A stretch of DNA of 64,000 nucleotides from Zeimonas sp032027205. GTDB taxonomy: Bacteria > Pseudomonadota > Gammaproteobacteria > Burkholderiales > Burkholderiaceae_E. Shown here piece by piece: positions 37,737 through 44,356 of this stretch. Numbering within the stretch: the first letter of the stretch is position 1; every line of letters starts with the position of its first letter. The translations under genes and the position numbers were made by a program. Location: the NCBI GenBank assembly GCA_032027205.1, contig JAVSMN010000001.1, positions 2,150,112 to 2,214,111 on the forward strand, read 5' to 3'. Below the pieces are notes generated by a model. The model was not told where the DNA came from. It was given only the letters and a program-made list of their open reading frames with translations, and did no database searches.

Positions 37737-38510
37737 ATGATACGGGTCGTCACGTTGAACCTGAACGGCATCCGCTCGGCCGCGCGGCGGGGGTGGATCG
37801 AATGGGCGAACGCGCAGGCAGCGGACGTGGTCTGCGTGCAGGAGGTGCGCGCGCAGGAGTGCGATCTCGATGCTGCGCACTCGCTCGACGGATTGCGCGC
37901 GCATTTCGACTGCGGGCAGCGCAAGGGCTATAGCGGCGTCGGCGTCTTCTCGCGCCGCAAGCCGCGGGCGGTGCGCAGCGGCTTCGGCAGCGCCGAATTC
38001 GACGGCGAGGGCCGCTACCTCGAGCTCGATTTCGGCTCCTATGCGGTGGTGTCGGTGTACGTGCCTTCGGGCTCGAGCTCGCCGCAGCGCCAGGCGGCGA
38101 AGTTCCGTTTCCTCGCCGAGTTCCAGCAGCACCTGCGCGAGCTGCATGCCAGCGGCCGTGAAGTGATCCTGTGCGGCGACTGGAACATCGCGCACCGGGA
38201 GATCGACCTGAAGAACTGGCGATCGAACCAGAAGAACTCGGGCTTCCTGCCCGAGGAACGCGCGTGGCTGGGGGCGTTGTTCGACGACGTGGGCTTCGTC
38301 GACGTGTTCCGCCGGCTCGATGCGCGACCCGAGCAGTACACGTGGTGGAGCAACCGCGGGCAGTCGTGGGCGAAGAACGTCGGGTGGCGCATCGACTACC
38401 AGATCGCTACGGCACGTATCGCGGCCGCTGCGTGCTGGGCCGAGATCTACAAGGACGCGCGCTTCTCGGATCACGCGCCACTGACAATTGACTACGAGGT
38501 TTCGCTCTAG
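37737..38510 (+). CDS. xthA: Exodeoxyribonuclease III with a replaced 3' end
   Basis: This 257-residue AP endonuclease/3'-5' exonuclease acts in base-excision repair. Motifs: TLNLNGIRSA, metal-binding Glu in CVQEVRAQE, Asp/Asn in CGDWNIAHREIDLKNW, and the catalytic His in FSDHAPLTIDY. The last 38 codons, from 38394, are not the original ones: a second, divergent copy of the same tail lies at 43661-43775 beyond about 5.2 kb of foreign DNA. The inserted DNA therefore restored the reading frame and the catalytic SDH motif. The intact product is expected to be active. Confidence 0.95.
   Translation: MIRVVTLNLNGIRSAARRGWIEWANAQAADVVCVQEVRAQECDLDAAHSLDGLRAHFDCGQRKGYSGVGVFSRRKPRAVRSGFGSAEFDGEGRYLELDFGSYAVVSVYVPSGSSSPQRQAAKFRFLAEFQQHLRELHASGREVILCGDWNIAHREIDLKNWRSNQKNSGFLPEERAWLGALFDDVGFVDVFRRLDARPEQYTWWSNRGQSWAKNVGWRIDYQIATARIAAAACWAEIYKDARFSDHAPLTIDYEVSL
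38393..38411 (+). repeat. Direct repeat at the left end of the inserted DNA (within xthA)
   Basis: The 19 bases cgactaccagatcgctacg inside xthA recur at 43661-43679 with one mismatch (cgccacg for cgctacg). Sequence upstream of the two copies is unrelated, so this is the point where the original xthA was split. It behaves like an attachment-site core. Confidence 0.75.
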
Positions 38511-38874
38511 TGAGTCGAAGGGTTGCTTGGGGGCGCACGTGCAGTCCGCTCTAGGCCAGAAGCCGTCAGCCCCTTGGCCAACCCGGGTGATCGTGGCTTC
38601 CGGTTGTCAGCAATGGACCTGGAGCAGACGTGGTAGCTCTGCTCGCCGCCATTAAATCCTAGTAGCACGAATGCGTCGGTTAATTCGGGCTCGCCGTGCC
38701 TGCGTCGTCTGACCATCCTTCGATCGAGAGACAACTACCCGGAGTTCGAACGAACGCTTCTGCAGCCGGTGATAGCATCCCTATTGGAGAAGACGAGTGA
38801 CCCCCCGTGTTTGATAGCGGGATCGCACGCACGCGACTGGCTCTTGAGATGAACTAGTCGAAGTGCCTTCGTCT
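38511..38874. other. Gene-free stretch at the left end of the island
   Basis: These 364 bases lie between the xthA stop and the stop of the JAB-E1 gene, at convergent ends. Short frames here (for example a 75-codon one on the minus strand at 38507-38734) have no family resemblance or ribosome site. I see no convincing terminator, promoter or repeat. It is probably non-coding island end sequence. Confidence 0.5.
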
Positions 38875-40188
38875 TCAGGGGTCTCGGTGCCGGCTGCAGA
38901 TCTTGCAAGCGTGTATGCCGGCAAGTGAGTTCCGTCTGACGGTGCCGTCGCTGAATGAAAATGCTATCCGCAAGGGCGGTGAGTCTGTGCCCGCGAAGCC
39001 CGTAGCCAGGCGCATGACCTCGATCACGCCCGCGCCAGCCACATGCGTGTTGAACGCCATGACGCTCGGTTGCGGTTCCTCGACACCTTCGAGGTATCCC
39101 GCTGCTACATCTCGCGCTCGGTCCTCTTCAGACTGAGCCTCTCGCCGAAGTTCATTGGGATCCAGATGACCCCAACAGGCAAGGCAAGGTCGCCCAGGTC
39201 CGATGACAACCACGCGGCCGGCGTCGGCTACGATCTTGGCTGAACCATCGACGCGGAACGCGACGCCGAGATCGACCACCGGAACGAGGTGCCGATACGC
39301 CCAACGGTTCAGAAGTGCTCGGGGTGTCATTCGGTCAACGCAGCTGACCACAATATCGCAAGACGCGAACAACGCTTCATGCTCTGGGGAGAGGAATTGA
39401 CCGACGCACTCCACCTGTCGTGCGAATCCGAGATTACTTGCATATCTGGCGGCGACCTCAACCTTTGCTTTGTCGAGATCAGTCATTCTCGCTCCGACGA
39501 TTCGCGAGACATTCGACGTTTCGACAACGTCGCCGTCGATGAGCACTAGCTCGCCGACGCCCAGATGCGCGAGCTGCATAGCGACGACCGATCCGATACC
39601 TCCCAGACCAACGACCGCGAGCCGCAAGTGCCGCAGCCGCGCCTGACCGCCGGCACCCAATGCTAGTTCTTGTCGGGCGTGCCAGGACTCCGTTTGAACG
39701 GGTCGCATCGCGCTGCCCATGGTGGTGCGGCCGACGACCTGCAGGTCGACATCCCTGATTTGACCTGTGGGCGTGAACGAGCGAGCTGCCACCGCCCCGC
39801 TGGACGCGAGTACCAACGAACCGTGTGGAACTCGTGGTACCTGGCAACTCAGCGAGGGCATGAGTCGGCTGTCGCCGGCGTCGTCGGCAGCCGAGAACCA
39901 GGCTTCGCGTGCACTGGGGTGAGTGTGGATGGTGAAAATGCTGAGCCCGTGATCGCGAGCGGGGCGGGTGAGACGATTGAGTGCGACCGGGTCGATGGAA
40001 ATCTGATCGGGTCTGCGCACTCGGTAGGCTTCATCTGGCAGCGCGAACGAGTGCTCGACCGCGACGGCTTCGCCTGCGCCCGTGCCAACGTGCCTGCCGA
40101 GGAGAATTCCCGCCGTCTCGACGTCCTCACGCGCGAGCAGCTGCGCCTTGAGCGCATCCCATGCCGTTTCGGCAATCCTAAGTTTCAT
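38875..40188 (-). CDS. JAB (JAMM) isopeptidase fused to an E1/ThiF-like ubiquitin-activating domain
   Basis: This 437-residue protein has two domains. Residues 1-150 are a JAB/JAMM metallopeptidase with zinc ligands and catalytic residues E24, H88, H90 (IHTHPS), S99 and D102. Residues about 185-437 are an E1/ThiF/MoeB adenylyltransferase: GLGGIGS (194-200), DGDVVETSNVSR with the ATP-binding Asp, Asn and Arg, a DLDKAK lysine, VSCVDRM, and paired zinc cysteines (PCLAC and CKIC). It would adenylate a ubiquitin-like C-terminus and also remove it from targets. A ribosome site AAGGA is 8 bases before the ATG. It lies 24 bases after the Ubl-E2 gene. Confidence 0.85.
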   Translation of the reverse strand: MKLRIAETAWDALKAQLLAREDVETAGILLGRHVGTGAGEAVAVEHSFALPDEAYRVRRPDQISIDPVALNRLTRPARDHGLSIFTIHTHPSAREAWFSAADDAGDSRLMPSLSCQVPRVPHGSLVLASSGAVAARSFTPTGQIRDVDLQVVGRTTMGSAMRPVQTESWHARQELALGAGGQARLRHLRLAVVGLGGIGSVVAMQLAHLGVGELVLIDGDVVETSNVSRIVGARMTDLDKAKVEVAARYASNLGFARQVECVGQFLSPEHEALFASCDIVVSCVDRMTPRALLNRWAYRHLVPVVDLGVAFRVDGSAKIVADAGRVVVIGPGRPCLACWGHLDPNELRREAQSEEDRARDVAAGYLEGVEEPQPSVMAFNTHVAGAGVIEVMRLATGFAGTDSPPLRIAFSFSDGTVRRNSLAGIHACKICSRHRDP

Positions 40189-40212
40189 GATGTGCGTCCT
40201 TCGGAGCGTGGT

Positions 40213-41010
40213 TCAGTTGCGCTTCTCGAGCCGAGCACGCACGCATCGCAAATAGTCGCGCAGCGTACTGATCCCCGGGATCCAGGCGCCGGGCTGCAGA
40301 TGCCATGAGAACTGCTGCCACTCCTGACCGAGCATTACGAGTGCGGACGTGCCTTGCGGCGCTGCGCCGGCCGCAGTCTTGACCGCCGGGAAGAGCCAGA
40401 ACATGTCTGGCGCTGCATCGGGAAACGTTGGCGGCAGCTTCACCAGCAGCATCGCGGTCGCCGGCTCGTACCCGTCGTTCAGCGGATACTCGGGAATGCG
40501 CAGCCAGATCCAGCCGTCTGGCTGCTCCAGAGGCTCGCATCCCTCGAATCCGGTCCCCAGCTCTTGCACATCGGCGTGCCCGTAGTTCGCGGGCGGAGCA
40601 CTGTAGAAGCGCTCCCCGGTCTTGAGCTTGATGTGCAAGTCGTCCGGGATGACTTCATCCTCCTTCGGGCGATTGAGGAACAGCGTGTCACCCGCAGGGA
40701 TGCCAGCGCGCTGCTTCAGCGAGTGCCCCGTCTGGTGCGGATCTTCGAAGACGTAGGGCTTGCGGTTGATCAACACCAGGACGATGTGATGTCCTCGGGC
40801 GCGAGCCACGAGGTGATCGCCGGTATCGAGGCGCAGCTCCTGGTCGTCAAGGATCTCGACGACCGCACCGGTTTCCTCAAGCCGCTCGAGGATGTGATCG
40901 GACGGTAGCTTCGCCAGGGCCTTCAAGGCTCGGCCGGTGTGATTGGGCACCAGCAGCGTGTATTGCACGCAGTTGACGGTGATCTCGATGGGGGAACATG
41001 CTTGGGACAT
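40213..41010 (-). CDS. Tandem ubiquitin-like domains fused to an E2-like conjugating domain
   Basis: This 265-residue protein seems to hold two ubiquitin-like folds (about 8-72 and 76-143, the second with LVLINRKPYVFEDPHQTG and DDLHIKLKTGERFY, as in bacterial multi-ubiquitin repeats). The second ends at NYG144. An E2/UBC-like domain of the prokaryotic E2 family E type follows (about 147-265), with YPLNDGYEPATAMLLVKLPP, TFPDAAPDMFWLFP and the C-terminal WQQFSWHLQPGAWIPGISTL. No cysteine lies in 159-255, so the classical E2 active-site cysteine is absent. It is the conjugation substrate and carrier for the JAB-E1 protein encoded 24 bases downstream. A GGAG lies 7 bases before the ATG. Confidence 0.75.
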   Translation of the reverse strand: MSQACSPIEITVNCVQYTLLVPNHTGRALKALAKLPSDHILERLEETGAVVEILDDQELRLDTGDHLVARARGHHIVLVLINRKPYVFEDPHQTGHSLKQRAGIPAGDTLFLNRPKEDEVIPDDLHIKLKTGERFYSAPPANYGHADVQELGTGFEGCEPLEQPDGWIWLRIPEYPLNDGYEPATAMLLVKLPPTFPDAAPDMFWLFPAVKTAAGAAPQGTSALVMLGQEWQQFSWHLQPGAWIPGISTLRDYLRCVRARLEKRN

Positions 41011-41165
41011 CTTGCTTCTCCGACTTGCGGGAACCGCCCGCTGACAGGGAGAAGCTTCGCGGTTTGGGGCTCAGAAGTCGGTAGCCGCGTGGTGGCCTTG
41101 ATCGACTTGCCGCACGCCAGGCAGGCCACCGAGCGTCTACCGGCGCGGTGCCATTCCGAGCCTAT

Positions 41166-43220
41166 CTAGACGACCCGACCAGAACAGTTCAGCGCGTAGC
41201 CCGGGGTTCGCGATTCGAAGATGTCCTTTGTCTCCGAAGGGACAGGCCTTCCGGCCGCAGTGAAGCTGGACTCAACGGCCTTCTTGAAGTCGCTCTTCGC
41301 AGTCTTGGCGACACCGTCTTCTGTGCCAGCAGGCGATAGCAGTTTGTTCAGCGTGGCCTTGGCCACAACACGTCCTTCCGCTTTGATCAGTGCGACGGCG
41401 AACTTGTAGGCGTGAGTGTCTGACCTGAGGTGAGTGAGTTGCTGATCGCCGTACCACGCGATCCCACGAGTCGTGTCGATAACTAGTTTCTCTTGCGCCC
41501 AGATGCGCGGAAGTATCTGGTCCTTCCACCCTAGCGTCTCGACCATTCGCTGCGTGAGGTTCTCAAATGGGCCGGCGAAGACACCGACCTTCAAGGACTT
41601 CACAGGGGCGGCGCATGTGCAATCGCTAGGTATCAGCAGCATGGGTTGAGCGCCGCTGGAATGCTGGTCCAGCAACAAGCGCGTTTGCTGCGAAGGACTC
41701 CGAGCGGCCAGAAACACGCACACCGACCCCGCTGGCTCAAAAGAGCGGGCGCCGAGATGCCAAAGGCCAGTTTCGACCATTTGTACGCTGCCCTCGAGGC
41801 CCATGGTAGAAGCGATGTGGCCCAAGTGCACGATCCAATCCGGCTCGTAGCCTAAGTAGTCTGTCGGGCTCAAGGTTCTCAGTGGAACGGCCGGATCGTT
41901 GCTGATGCCAACGCGAGTCCCGTTCGGAAGAGCATCTACCGCGAGTGCTTGTGTGTGGCTTGGATGGTCTGGGTGGGTGACGTGCTCAAGAGAAACCGAG
42001 CGAAGCCTTCCGCCTTGAACCATGTCATCGAAGGAGGCGCCGACGATCACCCTCCATTGATACTCGGTCAGGCGGTAAGGAAACAGTGACCACATAGTGT
42101 CGGGTACCGCTGCTGCCCTTGCGAACCCGCGAATGCCAACGTCGCTCAAGAGACGGCGGATGACTTCATCGTGAATGCCAATGCCCTTGATGTCGATCCG
42201 GTTCGGCACCTTCAAGATGACGGCGGTGGTGGAGTGGTAGCCGGCGAATGCAATGCGTAGTTTTGCCTCAGTCAACTCGCCTTCTTTCAGGTTGGCGCCG
42301 ATCTCTCTGAGCACCTTGAAGCAGTCCTTGCCATGCACCGTCACTCGATCGCGATCGCCTCGACGCCAGTGCAGCTCCACGACATCGACGCGGTGAATCT
42401 CGGGCGGCCGGTGCTTGTCAAACAGCTTCGATCCTTGCTCTTGCAGTGGACGCAGTGTGCAGACGTTCTGATCAGAGAAGAAGTCCGACTTCCCTGCGAG
42501 CATGCTGCTAAGCAGCGTCTTGTAGACGTCGAGCAACTGCCCAGAACGGGTGGCGATGGCGATGCGGCCGCTTGCCGGCTCGTAGCGAATGTGATCGGAC
42601 ACTGCGGGACGAAAGTCGAGGAGGGCGGGACGCTGATCCTTCATTTGAATGACCCGCTTCATGGAGTCGCCTCGCAAGACCTCGCAGAAATACGATCTGC
42701 CGCGCTGGTAGGCGAATATCTCTACCGCCTCATGCTTTTTGTTGGCTTTGATCCACCCCAACACCGCTTGCTTAAACCGTTCCTTGTCTAGAGCTCCGTT
42801 CAGCGGACCGTCTCCCAAGTACTCCCGATACGTGCGGGTGTCTGAAGACTCGGACACGCCTGCCTTGGCGAGAACCAGAATGGCAGCAAGCGAGGCGTTG
42901 GTCTGACTCTGCGTCCACAGCCGTGCAGCCAGTTCCCTTGCAGGAACATCATCGGGAGTATCAAGTTCGACGTTCTGATCTTTCGCCGCTTGCTGGATCA
43001 GATCGCGCCCTTCGTCGGTGCCCAGCGCATGAATTGCTTGCATTGCTTCTTCAAGCAGGCCTGCTGGCGGGGTTGCCGACAAGGACTGCCAGAAGGAATC
43101 GAACTCGAACTTCCCATTGATCAGGCGGCCTGTCTCGCCAGCTAGTGGCAGGAGCAACTCCCAGGTCCCGGCCTGGACCTCCAGCCATGTAGTGGGATTG
43201 AGGAAGGTCGCTGAAAGCAT
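41166..43220 (-). CDS. Large protein of unknown function in the ubiquitin-like island
   Basis: This 684-residue protein (718 if a GTG at 43322 is used; neither start has a clear ribosome site) matches no family that I can name. The last 100 residues resemble an OmpR/PhoB-type winged helix: a short beta stretch (TRGIAWYGDQQLTHL), helix (AYKFAVALIKAEGRVVAKATL), recognition-like helix (KSDFKKAVESSFTAAG) and a closing RTPGYALN hairpin. The rest is mixed alpha/beta without a signal peptide or membrane segment. It is the first gene of the island operon, 155 bases before the Ubl-E2 gene. It could be the effector, target-recognition partner or regulator. Confidence 0.6.
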   Translation of the reverse strand: MLSATFLNPTTWLEVQAGTWELLLPLAGETGRLINGKFEFDSFWQSLSATPPAGLLEEAMQAIHALGTDEGRDLIQQAAKDQNVELDTPDDVPARELAARLWTQSQTNASLAAILVLAKAGVSESSDTRTYREYLGDGPLNGALDKERFKQAVLGWIKANKKHEAVEIFAYQRGRSYFCEVLRGDSMKRVIQMKDQRPALLDFRPAVSDHIRYEPASGRIAIATRSGQLLDVYKTLLSSMLAGKSDFFSDQNVCTLRPLQEQGSKLFDKHRPPEIHRVDVVELHWRRGDRDRVTVHGKDCFKVLREIGANLKEGELTEAKLRIAFAGYHSTTAVILKVPNRIDIKGIGIHDEVIRRLLSDVGIRGFARAAAVPDTMWSLFPYRLTEYQWRVIVGASFDDMVQGGRLRSVSLEHVTHPDHPSHTQALAVDALPNGTRVGISNDPAVPLRTLSPTDYLGYEPDWIVHLGHIASTMGLEGSVQMVETGLWHLGARSFEPAGSVCVFLAARSPSQQTRLLLDQHSSGAQPMLLIPSDCTCAAPVKSLKVGVFAGPFENLTQRMVETLGWKDQILPRIWAQEKLVIDTTRGIAWYGDQQLTHLRSDTHAYKFAVALIKAEGRVVAKATLNKLLSPAGTEDGVAKTAKSDFKKAVESSFTAAGRPVPSETKDIFESRTPGYALNCSGRVV

Positions 43221-43390
43221 CGATATGTTGGTTGCCGCGCCGCTGTATATTGGAACAGAATGGTTCAGTCCGCGCGAGTAAGTCGAAAGCCATGCCACGA
43301 TGGCTGGGCGTGAAGGCCGCACCTAGCTATGTCTCGACGGGCTGGCTGTGCTCTTTGCAGAGGCACGGTGAAGTAGTCGAGTGGTAGTGA

Positions 43391-43609
43391 GCATTAGAGC
43401 TTGCAGCCATCTGCCCCCAGTGCCAGGCCCCGTGGGATGACCCGAATCTCGAGTTGGAGCCTCGCCGCCGGTGGTATCAAACGATAGCGGCCGAGGGCGT
43501 CGAAGATGATCTGGCGACCGCAGTGCGCCGAAAGAACACGCTCGCGGAACATGCGTCACTGACAGCAATGCATAGGGGCCATAGGGGCCATCGGTCCCGA
43601 AGTCAATAA
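43391..43609 (+). pseudogene. Possible remnant reading frame with a CxxC motif
   Basis: An open frame of 72 codons without a usable start runs to TAA at 43607-43609. It reads protein-like: ICPQCQAPWDDPNLELE, then RRRWYQTIAAEGVEDDLATA and RRKNTLAEHASL. Two stops lie immediately upstream (TAG TGA, 43385-43390), and a second frame further upstream (starting ATGTCTCGACGG at about 43329) shows CALC. The two may be parts of a frameshifted small zinc-ribbon protein on the strand opposite the island operon. No family was recognised. Confidence 0.3.
43571..43597 (+). repeat. Short 9-bp tandem repeat
   Basis: Two exact copies of cataggggc followed by a degenerate third copy (catcggtcc). It adds His-Arg-Gly units to the remnant reading frame and lies near the right end of the island. 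Significance unknown. Confidence 0.6.
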
Positions 43610-43660
43610 CGGGTCGAAAGCGGTCTTATCGATGGTCGCTGTGTAGGTATTTTGTCGAAG

Positions 43661-43679
43661 CGACTACCAGATCGCCACG
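43661..43679 (+). repeat. Direct repeat at the right end of the inserted DNA
   Basis: Second copy (18 of 19 bases identical) of the xthA segment at 38393-38411. Sequence to the left is island DNA; to the right the xthA tail continues in frame. Confidence 0.75.
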
Positions 43680-43775
43680 CTGGGCATCGCGGCGAAGGCG
43701 CGTCGGGCGGATATCTTCACGTCGGATCGATTCTCCGACCACGCGCCGTTGACGATCGACTACGCGGTGCGCTGA
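43661..43775 (+). pseudogene. Displaced original 3' end of xthA
   Basis: From 43662 the frame reads DYQIATLGIAAKARRADIF, then RFSDHAPLTIDYAVR and a TGA at 43773-43775. Twenty-five of its 37 residues equal the tail of the intact xthA. An in-frame TAG (43644-43646) and unrelated sequence precede it, and it has no start, so it is a stranded gene end. It shows where the chromosome was before the insertion; the Lrp gene beyond it is the original neighbour. Confidence 0.85.
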
Positions 43776-43833
43776 GGGCGTTCGCGGCTCGCGACTCGCG
43801 CGAACGGCCGCGCGTTCGCCGCCGCAGCGACGA

Positions 43834-44298
43834 TCAGACCGAATACCCGGCGAACTCCTTGACCGTCGCCAACTCGGTGTGCGAGACGATCCGCGCGACG
43901 CCCATCGCGAGGTCGTTGATCCACGCGTCCGAGATGCGACGGTAGTGCTCGATGTCGCTGCAGGCGAAGCGGACCAGGTAGTCGTAGGGGCCGCTGAGCA
44001 GATGACAGGCAACGACCTCGGCGCACTGCGCTGCGCGGTGCTCGAACTGCTGTAGCGTTGCCTGTCGCTGGTCGACGAGCGTGACCTCGGCATGAACGAC
44101 GAGCACGTCGCCGAGCGCCGCGCGTCCGACGATCGCCCGGTAGCCTTCGATAACGCGCTCGCGCTCGAGGCGCCGCACGCGGTCCAGGCAGGCGCGGGGC
44201 GACAGGCCGATGCGGTCGGCGAGCGCCTGGTTCGTGATGCGTCCGTCGTGCTGCAGTTCGCGCAGGATGCGCTGGTCGATCTCGTCGAGCCGCTTCAT
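43834..44298 (-). CDS. Lrp/AsnC-family transcriptional regulator
   Basis: This 154-residue regulator has an N-terminal winged helix (LDEIDQRILRELQHDGRITN, LADRIGLSPRACLDRVRRLE) and a C-terminal RAM amino-acid-binding domain (LVVHAEVTLVDQ, HLLSGPYDYLVRFAC). Lrp-type regulators sense amino acids and often control the gene beside them. Here that is the arginine/ornithine-degrading fusion gene, which lies 58 bases upstream on the same strand. Start MKRLDEIDQRILREL is the family norm. Confidence 0.92.
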   Translation of the reverse strand: MKRLDEIDQRILRELQHDGRITNQALADRIGLSPRACLDRVRRLERERVIEGYRAIVGRAALGDVLVVHAEVTLVDQRQATLQQFEHRAAQCAEVVACHLLSGPYDYLVRFACSDIEHYRRISDAWINDLAMGVARIVSHTELATVKEFAGYSV

Positions 44299-44356
44299 CC
44301 AGGGAAGTGTATCGCCGGCGCGTGGAAGTCTGAGCGGCGTTCCGCTGCCCCGACTC

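Larger units (their letters stand above)
38412..43660. mobile_element. Genomic island inserted into the 3' end of xthA
   Basis: About 5.2 kb of DNA lies between two copies of a 19-bp xthA segment. It supplies a replacement xthA tail at its left end and displaces the original tail to its right. Base composition differs: 34 of 60 bases are G/C in 42661-42720, against 40 of 60 in 37861-37920. Cargo is a JAB-E1 fusion, a ubiquitin-like/E2 fusion and a large unknown protein, all on the minus strand. No recombinase, transposase or inverted terminal repeat was found, so the element is either mobilised in trans or has lost its integrase. Confidence 0.75.

Noticed and set aside
38507..38734. 75-codon minus-strand frame at the left island end
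   Set aside because: It has no ribosome site, no recognisable domain and a random-looking composition, and it overlaps the xthA stop.
43323..43568. 81-codon minus-strand frame upstream of the island operon
   Set aside because: It lacks a domain pattern and overlaps the more protein-like plus-strand remnant. It is more likely leader or non-coding sequence.
38412..43660. Search for an integrase, transposase or toxin-antitoxin pair inside the island
   Set aside because: None of the frames shows the recombinase residues (R-H-R-Y or DDE patterns) or a recognisable toxin fold.
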